A stretch of DNA of 64,000 nt, from the NCBI GenBank assembly GCA_025057975.1, contig JANWUV010000014.1, forward strand, positions 1 to 64,000, read 5' to 3'. Positions 28,125 through 37,687 of the stretch are shown here, in pieces. The stretch's first letter is position 1. Each line of letters begins with the position of its first letter. Source of the stretch: Chloracidobacterium sp. (GTDB lineage Bacteria > Acidobacteriota > Blastocatellia > Chloracidobacteriales > Chloracidobacteriaceae). Both the position numbers and the translations under genes were made by a program. Below the pieces are notes generated by a model. It was not told the DNA's origin and did not search any database. It saw only the letters and a program-made list of their open reading frames with translations.

Positions 28125-29390
28125 ATGGACCTCAGAATGGAGCGGCCCTTGCGCGTCTGCCACCGATGTGGGCTTTTGACGCCGAACACCTCCCTGCGAT
28201 GCTTGGAGTGCGGCGCACTGCCGCCGGAAGTGGAGCGCGAACAGCAAGAACGTAGGCGAGCAGCCAAGTTCGTTGAGGCGGTCTTTTTCCGGCGGGCGCC
28301 GATCAGTTACATCCTCATCGGCGTCAACATTGTCATGTTTTTGCTGACGGCCTTCGCCGGCGGGTCCGCCGATCTCGATGTGCTGACCGCCTTTGGCGCA
28401 TGCAACCAAAAACTGATCGCTCAGGGAGAGGTTTGGCGGCTCATTGTCCCGATGTTCCTGCATATTGGGTTGCTCCACCTTGTGGTGAACATGCACGCGT
28501 TGTGGGTGTTGGGGCCGCAACTGGAGTCGCTGTACGGCTCGGCGCGCTTCACAATCCTCTATGTGCTGTCAGGAGTCGGGGGCTTTGTCGCCAGCTGTTT
28601 CTTTGCACACCCGGACAGCGTTGTCGCTGGAGCGTCGGGCGCGCTGTTTGGGATGTTCGGCGCATTGCTCGTCTTTGTCTACAAGTACCGAGATGACATT
28701 CCTTCGGTGGTACGCACCGCCATGCGACGTGGCGTCTGGCTAACATTGGCAATTAACCTAATCCTGACCTTTTCCATCCCGTTCATCAGCCGGTCAGGTC
28801 ATTTGGGCGGACTGCTGACAGGCGTCGGCTTGGCGCTGGTGATGCCGTATTCGCCGCCTTCCGAACAGAAAACACCCCTCGGCTGGCGCGTTGGGCAGAT
28901 TGCGCTGGCGTTGTTGGTTGCGGCGTCCTTTGCCGTTGCTTTTTGGCGTTACCAAGGCGGGCGGCCCTCACTAGAGCGGTTTCTGTCCGGCTCGCACCTG
29001 TTCCCAGAAAACAAGGCGATCAAAGGGTTTGTTGAAGCCTGCAACACGGGTGAGGCGGTTTACCGTGCAATCTTGCGGCGGCTGGAAACTGAACAGCCCG
29101 TACCAGCGGCGCTGTGGGAAGCGAGCGTCGCCGCTCGCCAGCAGCTCAGGCAACTGCGCCCATTCAGTGACGGCGCAACCCGGCTTGCCAATGAACTGTA
29201 CGAGTTGTTGGAGACGCAGGCGGCGGCGCGTGACCAACCGCCGGCGCGGCCGATGGTTGAGCAAATGCGGGAGCGACTGGCCGCGTATGAACGTAATCAA
29301 CAGCGGTGGATCGCTGAGGAAGGCGAACGCTACGGCTTGGGTTTTGTCGCTTCGGATGAAACCGATGTCCAGGCCGACGAGAAGAAGTAG
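28125..29390 (+). CDS. Rhomboid-family intramembrane serine protease with N-terminal zinc ribbon
   Basis: 421 residues. A CxxC/CxxC zinc ribbon (CHRCG, CLECG) lies at the N-terminus. The rhomboid core has six or so TM helices, with EVWRLIVPMFLHIGLLHLVVNM (broken: Arg-Leu at the loop, HxxxHxxxN), the nucleophile Ser in AGASGALFG and the catalytic His in SGHLGG. The C-terminal 150 residues after the last TM are soluble, helical and not recognised. It cleaves membrane-anchored substrates within the membrane. ATG at 28125 is used; 28137 is an alternative. Confidence 0.92.
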   Translation: MDLRMERPLRVCHRCGLLTPNTSLRCLECGALPPEVEREQQERRRAAKFVEAVFFRRAPISYILIGVNIVMFLLTAFAGGSADLDVLTAFGACNQKLIAQGEVWRLIVPMFLHIGLLHLVVNMHALWVLGPQLESLYGSARFTILYVLSGVGGFVASCFFAHPDSVVAGASGALFGMFGALLVFVYKYRDDIPSVVRTAMRRGVWLTLAINLILTFSIPFISRSGHLGGLLTGVGLALVMPYSPPSEQKTPLGWRVGQIALALLVAASFAVAFWRYQGGRPSLERFLSGSHLFPENKAIKGFVEACNTGEAVYRAILRRLETEQPVPAALWEASVAARQQLRQLRPFSDGATRLANELYELLETQAAARDQPPARPMVEQMRERLAAYERNQQRWIAEEGERYGLGFVASDETDVQADEKK

Positions 29391-29628
29391 TGAGGAGCGC
29401 ACACGCTGAGGGACGAGACGGTGTTATGCTGCTTTGCTCGCGGGTTCTTCCCAACCTAGCCAAAGCGGCGTTAGCGCAAAGCCTCGGAGGAAGGCGCGCT
29501 GAAACCGAGTAACTGCAAAAGGGATTGCTCCCCCGCCGCACGCAGCCTATGCTCACTGCACTGGTGACACAGTTTCACCGGCCTCAGCATCCTTGGAACA
29601 CAGCTGCTAAACCTGCTGGAAGAAAGCC

Positions 29629-30726
29629 ATGCCCCGTCAACGTTCGACGTCGCCCTCGCTTGCCGTTGTTCCCTCACCGGGTTCCGGAGAAGAAAGGCCC
29701 AAGTCTGAACCTCGGAAGAAAGTTCTCACCATCCAACGTCGCGACGGAGAAAAGTCGCTGCGTCTGCTGCCGACGGTCTCCCCCTCGGAGGGCGGCGGCG
29801 TGCGCCCGGCGACGCCGTCTGGCGCGGCAAGGGCGCGTCGCCGAGCAGAGCGGCGCAATGTTTTGCCGACCATCACTTCTGGTGGTTGGCTGTCTGCGTT
29901 GGCGGAATACTTTGTGGATGCTGAAGTGGACGCCAAAATGCGGCAAATCCCAACTCCGGTGAATGAGTACGGTTATGATTCCTGGGGACTACATCCGGGG
30001 ACAGCGCGTTACGGGTACTCGCTGTTTGCGCGGCTTTATCGGCATTACTGGCGCGTACAGACTTATGGCATTGAGCATGTTCCACCGGGACGTGTCCTGC
30101 TAATTGGCAATCACAGCGGACAACTGCCGATTGACGGCGCAATGGTCGCCGTCGCCATGTTGCTTGAAGCCAATCCGCCGCGCCTGTGCCGCGCCATGGT
30201 GGAACGCTGGTTCACCACGACGCCCCTCATCGGCAAGTTCTTGCAACGCAGCGGCGCGATTGTGGGCGATCCACTCAATTGCGAACGCCTGCTTCAGAAA
30301 GGCGAAGCAATTCTGGTGTTTCCGGAGGGAGCGCGCGGGTCGGGAAAGGTCTGGAAAGATCGCTACAAGCTGGTTCGGTTTGGGCTGGGTTTCATGCGGC
30401 TGGCGCTGGCGACCAACACGCCGATTGTCCCCTTCGGTGTGATTGGCGGTGAGGAGCAAGCCCCGAGTTTCATGGACTGTAAACCTTTGGCCAAGTTGCT
30501 AGGGATGCCGTACTTTCCCATTACGCCGACCTTCCCGTGGCTGGGCGTGTTGGGCATGATTCCTTTCCCGACCAAGTACCGCATCTACTTCGGCGAGCCG
30601 CTGATTTTTCGTGGGAATCCCGACGACCGAGACGAAGTCATCCAGCGCAAGGTAGATCGCGTCAAGCGTGAAATTCGCCGTCTGATTGATCGCGGCCTTG
30701 AAGAACGCGAAGGCATTTTCTTTTGA
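29629..30726 (+). CDS. Lysophospholipid/1-acylglycerol-3-phosphate acyltransferase family protein with long N-terminal extension
   Basis: 365 residues. The first 90 or so are basic and Pro/Arg/Ser-rich, probably disordered. The acyltransferase core starts near 135: IGNHSGQLPIDGAM (the NHSGxxPxD variant of the catalytic HX4D motif), a VGDPLNCERLLQKGE segment, then VFPEGARGSGK and IVPFGVIGGEEQ. This variant family acylates glycerolipids or related lipids at the membrane. Another PlsC homologue of standard type is at 61299. The 238 nt upstream hold no gene. Confidence 0.88.
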   Translation: MPRQRSTSPSLAVVPSPGSGEERPKSEPRKKVLTIQRRDGEKSLRLLPTVSPSEGGGVRPATPSGAARARRRAERRNVLPTITSGGWLSALAEYFVDAEVDAKMRQIPTPVNEYGYDSWGLHPGTARYGYSLFARLYRHYWRVQTYGIEHVPPGRVLLIGNHSGQLPIDGAMVAVAMLLEANPPRLCRAMVERWFTTTPLIGKFLQRSGAIVGDPLNCERLLQKGEAILVFPEGARGSGKVWKDRYKLVRFGLGFMRLALATNTPIVPFGVIGGEEQAPSFMDCKPLAKLLGMPYFPITPTFPWLGVLGMIPFPTKYRIYFGEPLIFRGNPDDRDEVIQRKVDRVKREIRRLIDRGLEEREGIFF

Positions 30727-30771
30727 CCCCCCCAACGACCCTAACGTTTTTCCTGACCACCGCAACCGCCC

Positions 30772-31164
30772 ATGACGGAGACGAAAAAAAGCATTCTCGT
30801 CGTAGACGACAATCCCGGCGTCCGCGAACTCCTGACGGATGTTCTGACGCATGCGGGCTATGAGGTCATCGCAACGGATGACGGCATCGGCGCGATGACG
30901 GCCCTCAAAAAGCGTGTACCTGACCTTATCATCCTCGATGTCATGATGCCTGTCATTGACGGCCCGCACTTGATGCAGGTCATTCGCGCCGCTGACAATC
31001 CAGAAATGTGGCAGGTTCCGATTATGGTGTGTTCGGCGTCGGAAAAGATTGATGAGGTTCTCGCCTCCCCGGAATTTGGTATCAAGCCGGAGGATTGTCT
31101 GCGCAAGCCCTTTGAAATCGCCGACCTGTTGCGTCGTGTCGCCGAACGGCTGGCGCGTGATTGA
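30772..31164 (+). CDS. Single-domain response regulator (CheY-like receiver)
   Basis: 130 residues forming one receiver domain: acidic pair Asp12-Asp13 (VVDDN), phosphoacceptor Asp56 (LIILDVMMP), Ser88 at the Thr/Ser switch (MVCSAS) and Lys112 (LRKPFE). There is no output domain, so it works as a phosphorelay intermediate or by protein contact. No histidine kinase is adjacent; the only kinase trace in the window is the decayed one at 62.5 kb. Confidence 0.95.
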   Translation: MTETKKSILVVDDNPGVRELLTDVLTHAGYEVIATDDGIGAMTALKKRVPDLIILDVMMPVIDGPHLMQVIRAADNPEMWQVPIMVCSASEKIDEVLASPEFGIKPEDCLRKPFEIADLLRRVAERLARD

Positions 31165-31212
31165 AACGGAACAAAGCCGTGTAACGATTTTGGACTTTGG
31201 GAGGTTGCTTCT

Positions 31213-31764
31213 GTGGGCTGGCTTTCATTTTTCGGGAAAAAGGCGTCGCCGCCCAAACGCCGAACGCGGCCGCTGGCGAACCTCAGCGCTGGAGACGCCA
31301 TTTTCCTTGCCGAAACAAGCCCCCTTCCCGGCAAATGGACGATTGACAAGGCGCATCGTTTTGTAGACATCGAGCGCCAAATGCTGGCGTTTTGGCAGTT
31401 TGAAGTCACCGATGGGGAACAGCGGCGCTTCATTGAAGTGCATCCGCCGGAAGCGCCGACAACGGACGGACGCGCCGTGGTCTCCTTCCCGCTTGACCCA
31501 ACGGAATACGACGAGGTCGAGGCGCTGGAGCTTGACCCAGATGAGCCGCCGGCGCAGCTGACATGGCGTGGACGCGAGTATCAACTGACGGCTGCGCGGA
31601 ATCTGCGCTTTTACCGCAACACCGGCGAACACCCACGCGACATGGTGCATTTGGAGTACGCCACCGAGGGCGGACGCCGGACCCTAACGTTTGAGTTTTG
31701 GTCAAGCAACGGTACGCCGGTGACTTCCGAAGGTCTGTGTCTGACGCCGGAGGAAATCGAATAA
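31213..31764 (+). CDS. DUF4178-like hypothetical protein
   Basis: 183 residues from a GTG with GGGAGG upstream. A short Lys/Arg/Pro head is followed by a beta-rich domain with LSAGDAIFLAE near 25 and LTWRGREYQLTAA near 115, reminiscent of DUF4178 proteins. No signal peptide or TM helix. It lies 48 nt downstream of the response regulator. Function unknown; the family match is tentative. Confidence 0.65.
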   Translation: MGWLSFFGKKASPPKRRTRPLANLSAGDAIFLAETSPLPGKWTIDKAHRFVDIERQMLAFWQFEVTDGEQRRFIEVHPPEAPTTDGRAVVSFPLDPTEYDEVEALELDPDEPPAQLTWRGREYQLTAARNLRFYRNTGEHPRDMVHLEYATEGGRRTLTFEFWSSNGTPVTSEGLCLTPEEIE

Positions 31765-31869
31765 CTGTCTGCTTTGGCGCAGCGCCTGAACCACGGTTCC
31801 TTGCTTCGCTAGGGGCAAGGTAGTAGTCTCCAACCCCGCACTTCCGTTCCGTCCAGATGGGAGGTATCC

Positions 31870-32628
31870 GTGAGTCAGGACTTGGAACTCCTTATCGCCC
31901 TGCAGGAAATTGATTGTCAACTGGCTGAATGTCAAACCCGCACTCGCCAATTCGCCGCCGAACGCGAACGTCTCGAAGTCGAGTTCCAACATCAAATCGC
32001 TGCTTATACCGCCGCCCGAACCGACCTTGAGACCTTGCAGCGGCGGTTGCGCGACCTCGAAATCGAACTAGCCCATTTTCAGGCTCAAGTCGCCAAATAC
32101 ACCGCCGACCTTCAGCGCGTCCGCAATCAGCGTGAGTACGAAACGGCCATTCGGGAAATTGATACGGCTAAAAAATCGGTCGCGCAGTGTGAAAACAGAA
32201 TCACGGAAACCCGGTCGGAAATCACCCGGCTTGAAACCGAAGTGGCAGCGCGCGCCCCGGAAATTGAGAAGCTGCGTGCTGAAACCAACGCAGCGCTAGC
32301 CGCCAATAGGGAGGCGGAAACAAGGTATCTGGCGGAAGTTGAAACCATCCGACAGCGGCGGCGCGAGATGGAAGCTAAACTTTCCAAGGTTTGGCTGACG
32401 AACTACACCAGGGTCGCCAAACTGCGCGGCGGCCAAGCGATGGCGCAGGTTGTCAACGGGGCCTGTTCGGCTTGCCGCATGCGCCTGCGTCCGCAGGTAT
32501 ACAGCCTCGTTCGGCAGGGGATTGGCATTCATACCTGCGATAGCTGTGGGCGAATCCTTTTCTACCGCCCGGAAGCCGGCGTAACGCCCTCCACCGAAAA
32601 AGCCGCCGCCGCAACCGCTGATACCTAA
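31870..32628 (+). CDS. Coiled-coil protein with C4-type zinc ribbon (DUF164/CT398-like)
   Basis: 252 residues from GTG 31870 with GGGAGG upstream. Residues 5-180 are a long antiparallel coiled coil (heptads with RNQREYETAIREID). The zinc ribbon at 200-235 has CSACRMRLRPQVY and IHTCDSCGRILFY, the family signature. In Chlamydia and Helicobacter the homologues form an elongated hook thought to act with secretion, flagellar or RNA-related partners. The role is not established here. Confidence 0.88.
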   Translation: MSQDLELLIALQEIDCQLAECQTRTRQFAAERERLEVEFQHQIAAYTAARTDLETLQRRLRDLEIELAHFQAQVAKYTADLQRVRNQREYETAIREIDTAKKSVAQCENRITETRSEITRLETEVAARAPEIEKLRAETNAALAANREAETRYLAEVETIRQRRREMEAKLSKVWLTNYTRVAKLRGGQAMAQVVNGACSACRMRLRPQVYSLVRQGIGIHTCDSCGRILFYRPEAGVTPSTEKAAAATADT

Positions 32629-32688
32629 GTTCACACTGGTTTTGCGGCGCGGTGAATGACGCCGCTTTCGCCGGTGAGGAGGCGTACG

Positions 32689-33480
32689 ATGTTTCAGCGG
32701 TTTCTCAACGCGCTGTTCATCACGATGGCGATCGGCGTCGGACTGCTGATTGTGTTCGCCGTCACCGCTTGGCTGACCGGCTGGCGAGTCCCCCCGCTCA
32801 CTCCGGGTCTGGCGCTCGACATCGGGATGGGCGTCGTCTGTTTCATCTGGCTGTTGCTCATTCTGACTGTTCCCTGGGATTTGCACTTCCAAGCCAAAGC
32901 CGTCCAGTTTGAGTTGGAGCGTTCACAGGAGGCGGGGCTAACGGTCAACCCCGACCGTGTGGCGTATGTTCAGCGGATGCAACGGACAACGCTGTGGGCC
33001 GCGCTTGGGTTGCATGTTCTTTCGGCCGCCGTCATTAGCGGGCTGGCCTATGTGACACGGGGGAGTCTGGGCTACTGGTTTGCCGGTTTTTACTTGGCCA
33101 CGATGGTGTTTCGTCCGATTGGCGCGGCATACGACTACTTGCACCGGAAACTGACGGACATCAGTGAGGAAGCCAAATTTCCCCGCGACGACACCCTGAA
33201 GCTCAAAAACGACCTTGAGCAGGTCAAGGCCGACGTGACCGAAGTCAAACGTCAGATGGAGGCCCTTGCAAGGCAGCTTGCCGCGTTGGAGGCCGCCGAC
33301 GCCCGCTCGCACCACGACATCCTTGCTTTACAGCAGGCCGTCGAGCGGGCCGAGCAATCCTTCAAAAGCCGGATCGGACAAATGAGCGACGAAATTGAAC
33401 GGTCGCTGACACGCGCCTTTGACCAGCAAGACATTGTGAACGGCCTGCGGGCCTTTGCGCGGCTGGTAAAATCCGCCTGA
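32689..33480 (+). CDS. Membrane protein with C-terminal coiled coil, unknown function
   Basis: 263 residues from ATG 32689, which has GAGGAG upstream (a frame start at 32656 lacks one). Four hydrophobic segments lie at about 5-30, 42-66, 100-122 and 130-150. A cytoplasmic coiled coil with LKNDLEQVKADVTEVKRQ follows from about 170 to 250. I do not recognise the family. It is convergent with the roadblock gene, with 22 bp between stops. Confidence 0.7.
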   Translation: MFQRFLNALFITMAIGVGLLIVFAVTAWLTGWRVPPLTPGLALDIGMGVVCFIWLLLILTVPWDLHFQAKAVQFELERSQEAGLTVNPDRVAYVQRMQRTTLWAALGLHVLSAAVISGLAYVTRGSLGYWFAGFYLATMVFRPIGAAYDYLHRKLTDISEEAKFPRDDTLKLKNDLEQVKADVTEVKRQMEALARQLAALEAADARSHHDILALQQAVERAEQSFKSRIGQMSDEIERSLTRAFDQQDIVNGLRAFARLVKSA

Positions 33481-33502
33481 GCCGGAGCCGCAGGAAGAAC
33501 TC

Positions 33503-33862
33503 CTACTGAAATTCCTCAAGCAGCGCCGGCATGGCTTGATCGAGAAGCCAAAGGGTGTACCCGATGTTCGCCCCGCGCTCCAGAACAAAGACCAAAAAGT
33601 AGTTCTCTGGAAACAGCTTCAGAATGCAAGTCGCCTCATCATACGTACAGATGATGGTGCGGATGTTTTCCAGCAAACTGCGGAGGCCGAACCGGCGGTA
33701 ATTGCCGACTGTAATGCCATGGTAAGCCGCCAACAACGGGAGCGTTTCAAAGTCACCGACGGTTTGGTGAAAGACAATTTCGCCGTCATCAGCCAAGAAA
33801 GCCCATCCGCGTGCGCCGTCCACGCGGTCAAGCACGCCGCGCATAATGGTCTCGAAGGACAT
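33503..33862 (-). CDS. Roadblock/LC7 domain protein
   Basis: 119 residues making one roadblock/LC7 fold: MSFETIMRGVLDRVDGARGW helix, AFLADDGEIV strand pair, a central helix and the C-terminal strand IGYTLWLLDQAMPAL. Bacterial members such as MglB regulate small Ras-like GTPases of the MglA type. No MglA-like GTPase is in the window, so its partner is elsewhere. Confidence 0.75.
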   Translation of the reverse strand: MSFETIMRGVLDRVDGARGWAFLADDGEIVFHQTVGDFETLPLLAAYHGITVGNYRRFGLRSLLENIRTIICTYDEATCILKLFPENYFLVFVLERGANIGYTLWLLDQAMPALLEEFQ

Positions 33863-33974
33863 ACTGGTTGGGAGAAAGGGGTTGCGTTTTCAAAATTTGT
33901 ACTGCGCACGCTATCTATCCCACCGTACGCCGTCAAATGGCTGGTGACGCCCATCTAGGTCTTCGCTGTCATTT

Positions 33975-34202
33975 TTAGCGCCGCCGCTTCTGGTTGGGGT
34001 CATCTAGCGGCAGAATCACACCCCAGACCGACTCAAGATTGACGGTGGCTTTTTGGCATGCCTTCTGCCGGCTGCTGAGCAACGCCGCCAATGCATTGCT
34101 CCCAAAGCGTGGACGTAAAATGCACGGGGGACGCAGTGGGCTACCTTGGCGCGCCGCCAGTAGCCGCACGACTTGCATCCGCCGCCGCGCCAAGGTAGCC
34201 AT
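33975..34202 (-). CDS. Possible small basic protein, doubtful
   Basis: A 75-codon ATG-initiated frame divergent from dnaG, ending in LPLDDPNQKRRR. It is rich in Arg/Ala/Leu and preceded by AAGAAGG. No family is recognised, and the inverted repeat at 34139-34200 lies inside it, so the region may instead be a leader for dnaG. Confidence 0.25.
   Translation of the reverse strand: MATLARRRMQVVRLLAARQGSPLRPPCILRPRFGSNALAALLSSRQKACQKATVNLESVWGVILPLDDPNQKRRR
34139..34200. promoter_or_regulatory. 15-bp inverted repeat 29 nt before the dnaG start
   Basis: Left arm GGCTACCTTGGCGCG (34139-34153) and right arm CGCGCCAAGGTAGCC (34186-34200) pair perfectly across a 32-nt G+C-rich loop. In the dnaG mRNA it would form a very stable stem; on the other strand it would too. 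A leader structure limiting primase-sigma expression is a reasonable guess. Confidence 0.5.
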
Positions 34203-34229
34203 GTCCGCCTTCTTGTAAGTGGTGCGCTT

Positions 34230-36119
34230 ATGCCATTCGACCGCCAAAGCATAGACGATCTTCGGGCGCAGGCTGACATTGTGCGAGTGATCGCCGGCTA
34301 TGTCCCCTTGCGGAAGCGCGGCGCGAACTACGTCGCCTGCTGTCCGTTTCACCATGAAAAGACGCCGAGTTTCAATGTTCACCCTGGTAAACAGGTCTTC
34401 AAGTGTTTCGGCTGTGGCGCTGGTGGGAACGTCTTTACGTTCGTCATGCGGATGGAAGGCGTCGCCTTTGCGGAAGCCGTACGGATGGTTGCCGAGGTCT
34501 GTGGTTTGCCGCCGCCTGAACCCCGCGCCACTACGCCTGAAACCGAACGCGAAGCCGAAGAACGTGAACGGCTGCTGCGCTTGCACGAACTGGCCGCCCG
34601 TTTCTTTCAAGACCAGCTTGTCCGCCCGGAACACTACGCGGCGCGCGACTACTTGGCCGCTCGTGAAATCGGCGAGGCGACGATCGCCGCTTTGGGGCTT
34701 GGTTATGCGCCGGATCGCTGGGAAAGCCTGACGAATTTTCTGCGCGACCACGGCGCTACCAACGCCGACTTGGAACGCAGCGGCTTGGTTTCCCCTAGAG
34801 AAGGCGGTGGTCGCCACGACCGCTTCCGTGGGCGCATCATGTTCCCCATCGCCGATTCTCAGGGACGCATTATTGCGTTTGGTGGACGGACGCTTGGCGA
34901 CGGCGAACCGAAATACCTCAACTCGCCGGAAACGCCGCTTTACGTCAAGGGACGACACCTATTTGGTCTGCATCTGACAAAGGAAAGCATTCGGCGAGCC
35001 GGTTTTGCCATCCTTGTCGAAGGCTACATGGATTTTGTCCGGCTTTACCAAGCCGGGGTGCACAACGTCGTCGCCTCGCTGGGTACGGCGCTGACCGAGG
35101 CGCAGGTCCGTCAACTGCGGCGATACCTAGAAACGCCCAAGGTCGTCGTCAACTTCGACAGCGACCGCGCCGGACAGGCAGCCGCCCGGCGCAGCTTTGA
35201 GCTGTTTTTGGAACAAGGATTCTGTGTCAGTGTCCTGCACCTGCCGGAAGGCAAAGACCCGGACGATTTCGTTCGTGTGCGCGGCGTGAGTGAGTACCGT
35301 GAACGCCTTAAGCAATCTCAACCGCTGGTCGAATACCTTGCCGACATAGCGCGTTTTGAATACGACATATCGCATCCGGCCGGGCGCGCACAGGCGGTCA
35401 ACGCCGTCTTGCCCTACATTGCCAAAATCAAGGATGCGATTGAGCGGGATCTGGCAGCGGAACGGCTGGCTGACCGCTTACAACTGGAGGCAAGCACCAT
35501 TCGCAGTGAACTGCGGCGTGCCGCCCGTGAACGCCGGGCTGAACTCTCGGCTGAGACGGTCGAAGTCACGACCAAGCTCACCCTGACCGAGCGAAATGTC
35601 CTGCTGGCCTTGCTGGCGCATCCGCCGCTGTGCGCCGTTGCCTTTGATGTGCTGGACGATGAACTGATTGACCTTCTACCCGGACGAGTGTTTTTCCGGG
35701 CCGTTCGCGAGGTGTATCTGAGCGGCGGCGTCTTTGACTACGCTTCGCTTGCCCGCGCCGTTGCGCGTTGGCAACGAACGGAAAGCCAGCTGAACGCCAC
35801 AGGACAACGCGACTTCTTCTCGGAAGAAGTCGTCGCAACACCGCTCGATCTGGAAATGGAAAACTATGTTGCGGAACTGCTCCTGCGCGCCGAACCTCCT
35901 GAAACCGACGAACAGGCCGACCGCTTGCGGGCGACTCTAGAGGACGGACTGCTAGTTTTGCAGCAGCGGCGGCTTGAGCAGCGGAGCGCCGCGTTACAGC
36001 ACTTGGTACGGGCCGCGGCGGAATCCAACGACGACGAGCTGGCGCTATATCATGCCCACGAGCGGCTGCGTCTTGAGCGCGCACGACTGGCGGCGCTGCG
36101 CAACCGGCAAAAACAATGA
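34230..36119 (+). CDS. dnaG: DNA primase
   Basis: 629 residues. N-terminal CHC2 zinc-binding site ([13 protein letters not shown], then [10 protein letters not shown]), the primase core with [20 protein letters not shown], and the TOPRIM domain with [16 protein letters not shown] and [14 protein letters not shown] (catalytic Glu and Asp pair). The C-terminal helicase-binding region is less conserved. It makes RNA primers at the replication fork. ATG 34230 (MPFDRQS) is chosen because family similarity begins there. Its TGA overlaps the ATG of the next sigma gene (ATGA), a remnant of the macromolecular-synthesis operon. Confidence 0.97.
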   Translation: MPFDRQSIDDLRAQADIVRVIAGYVPLRKRGANYVACCPFHHEKTPSFNVHPGKQVFKCFGCGAGGNVFTFVMRMEGVAFAEAVRMVAEVCGLPPPEPRATTPETEREAEERERLLRLHELAARFFQDQLVRPEHYAARDYLAAREIGEATIAALGLGYAPDRWESLTNFLRDHGATNADLERSGLVSPREGGGRHDRFRGRIMFPIADSQGRIIAFGGRTLGDGEPKYLNSPETPLYVKGRHLFGLHLTKESIRRAGFAILVEGYMDFVRLYQAGVHNVVASLGTALTEAQVRQLRRYLETPKVVVNFDSDRAGQAAARRSFELFLEQGFCVSVLHLPEGKDPDDFVRVRGVSEYRERLKQSQPLVEYLADIARFEYDISHPAGRAQAVNAVLPYIAKIKDAIERDLAAERLADRLQLEASTIRSELRRAARERRAELSAETVEVTTKLTLTERNVLLALLAHPPLCAVAFDVLDDELIDLLPGRVFFRAVREVYLSGGVFDYASLARAVARWQRTESQLNATGQRDFFSEEVVATPLDLEMENYVAELLLRAEPPETDEQADRLRATLEDGLLVLQQRRLEQRSAALQHLVRAAAESNDDELALYHAHERLRLERARLAALRNRQKQ

Positions 36120-37687
36120 TGGCAAAGCCCTTGACAACAAACGACATTGTGGCGCAGGTAACGGCGGCGGCGCGCGGCAAAACGTTTTTGTCATTTGACG
36201 AACTGAATGAGCTGCTGCCCCCGCGTGTGACGGATGTCGCCGTTATTGAATCATTGCTGGCGGCGCTGGAACGGCGAGGGATACGGGTCGGTGAGGAGCG
36301 CGAACGCCCTCAGCGACCGGCGGCGGTGGTCAAGGAAACAGCGCCAGCGGCTTCGGCTCCGGCGTCGCCGACGGCGTTTTTCGAAGATCCACTGCGCCCG
36401 TACTTTCAGGAAATGGGACGCATCGCTGTCCTGTCGGCGGAGGAGGAAGCCGCCTTGGTCGCCAAAATCCGACGGGCGGCGTCCCGCTTTCAAAAGCTTC
36501 TAGCGCGGATTCCAGCGACGGCGACACTGGCGCTTCAGCACGCGGAAGCGCTCGAAGCTGGACACGCCAGCGCCTTTGACTGGTTTGACGCGCCGGGGGC
36601 GGACACGAGCGCGTTTCATTCGCTGGAGGATGCGCCGGACGCCGTACGGCGGGGCTCGTTAGCGGACGCTGTTGGGCGTGTCCGGCGGGCGCTAGAGGCG
36701 GTTCAAGAGGAATACCACTTGTCGGTGGTCGCTGGGCAACCAGCTAAGAGTAAGCAGCGGCGGCTGGCGCGCGCACGGATTGCTTTGGCGCGAGCAGTAC
36801 AAGCGTTGCCGCTTTCGCGGACAGGTTATGCGGCGTTGCTTGAGAAGTTGGAAAGCGGGCTACGCACTGGCGCGCCGTGGTTGACAACAGGGGCGGATTT
36901 GGAGGATGTCAAGCGACACCTAACGCGCGCGCGCTGCATGTTCGACGCAGCAGCGGCGGCGCGCCAACGGTTGGTTGAAACTAACCTGCGACTCGTTGTG
37001 TCGGTAGCCCGCCATTACTTGCATCGTGGTCTTAGTTTGACCGACTTGATTCAGGAAGGAAACCTCGGTTTGTTGCGGGCGGCGGAGCGCTTTACAGGTC
37101 GTCGTGGGGAGCGGTTCGCTTCGTATGCGACATGGTGGATTCGGCGCGCAATGGCGCAAGCGCTCAGTGAGCAGCCGCGCCTGATTCGGTTGCCGGCCGC
37201 CGTTCGAGCAGAGTTGACGCGCCTGTTCGAAGCCCTGCATCGCCTAACGCTGGAACAGCGGCGTGAACCGAAACAAATCGAATTGGCGCAAGCGCTTGGC
37301 ATTTCCCTCGAAAGGGTGCAAACCTTGCTTCAGTTGGCGCAGCCGCCAGTAAGTCTTGAAACCCCAGTCGGCGAGGATGAGGAGGCGAGTTTGGGTGACT
37401 TCATCGCCGACGCTCATGCGCCCAATCCGCTGGATGACGCTGCGCAACGGCGACTGCGGGAAAGCCTCGATGCGGCCCTGCAATCACTCAATGCACGTGA
37501 AGAAAAAATTCTGCGCATGCGGTTCGGGTTGGGCGCAGACGGCAAGACTTACACTTTGGAGGAAGTTGCCCAATTTTTCGCGTTGCCGCGTGACAGCGTC
37601 CGGCGCATTGAGGAAGAAGCCCTGCGTAAACTGCGTCAGCCTGGCCGAAGCCAAAAACTACGGTGGTTCTTGGAAGCGGATGGGTAG
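36116..37687 (+). CDS. Divergent sigma-70 family factor in the dnaG-rpoD position
   Basis: 523 residues. It has a region 1.1-like N-terminus ([18 protein letters not shown], then [12 protein letters not shown]), region 1.2 ([20 protein letters not shown]), region 2 ([16 protein letters not shown] and [13 protein letters not shown]) and region 4. Key DNA contacts are changed. In region 2.4 the sequence is WWIRRAMAQ, so the equivalents of E. coli Gln437 and Thr440 are Arg and Ala. In the region 4.2 helix [17 protein letters not shown], Glu585 is Asp and Gln589 is Arg. By position and region 1.1 it looks like rpoD, but by contacts it should read a different promoter. Its start codon overlaps the dnaG stop. 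Confidence 0.9.
   Translation: MMAKPLTTNDIVAQVTAAARGKTFLSFDELNELLPPRVTDVAVIESLLAALERRGIRVGEERERPQRPAAVVKETAPAASAPASPTAFFEDPLRPYFQEMGRIAVLSAEEEAALVAKIRRAASRFQKLLARIPATATLALQHAEALEAGHASAFDWFDAPGADTSAFHSLEDAPDAVRRGSLADAVGRVRRALEAVQEEYHLSVVAGQPAKSKQRRLARARIALARAVQALPLSRTGYAALLEKLESGLRTGAPWLTTGADLEDVKRHLTRARCMFDAAAAARQRLVETNLRLVVSVARHYLHRGLSLTDLIQEGNLGLLRAAERFTGRRGERFASYATWWIRRAMAQALSEQPRLIRLPAAVRAELTRLFEALHRLTLEQRREPKQIELAQALGISLERVQTLLQLAQPPVSLETPVGEDEEASLGDFIADAHAPNPLDDAAQRRLRESLDAALQSLNAREEKILRMRFGLGADGKTYTLEEVAQFFALPRDSVRRIEEEALRKLRQPGRSQKLRWFLEADG

Larger units (their letters stand above)
33863..34229. other. 367-bp region upstream of dnaG
   Basis: It contains a doubtful 75-codon minus-strand frame (33975-34202) and a strong inverted repeat (34139-34200). 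Nothing else is recognised. Confidence 0.5.

Noticed and set aside
34203-34958. Long minus-strand open frame opposite dnaG
   Set aside because: It is antisense to the conserved zinc and core region of dnaG and has no protein family likeness; typical of G+C-rich shadow frames.
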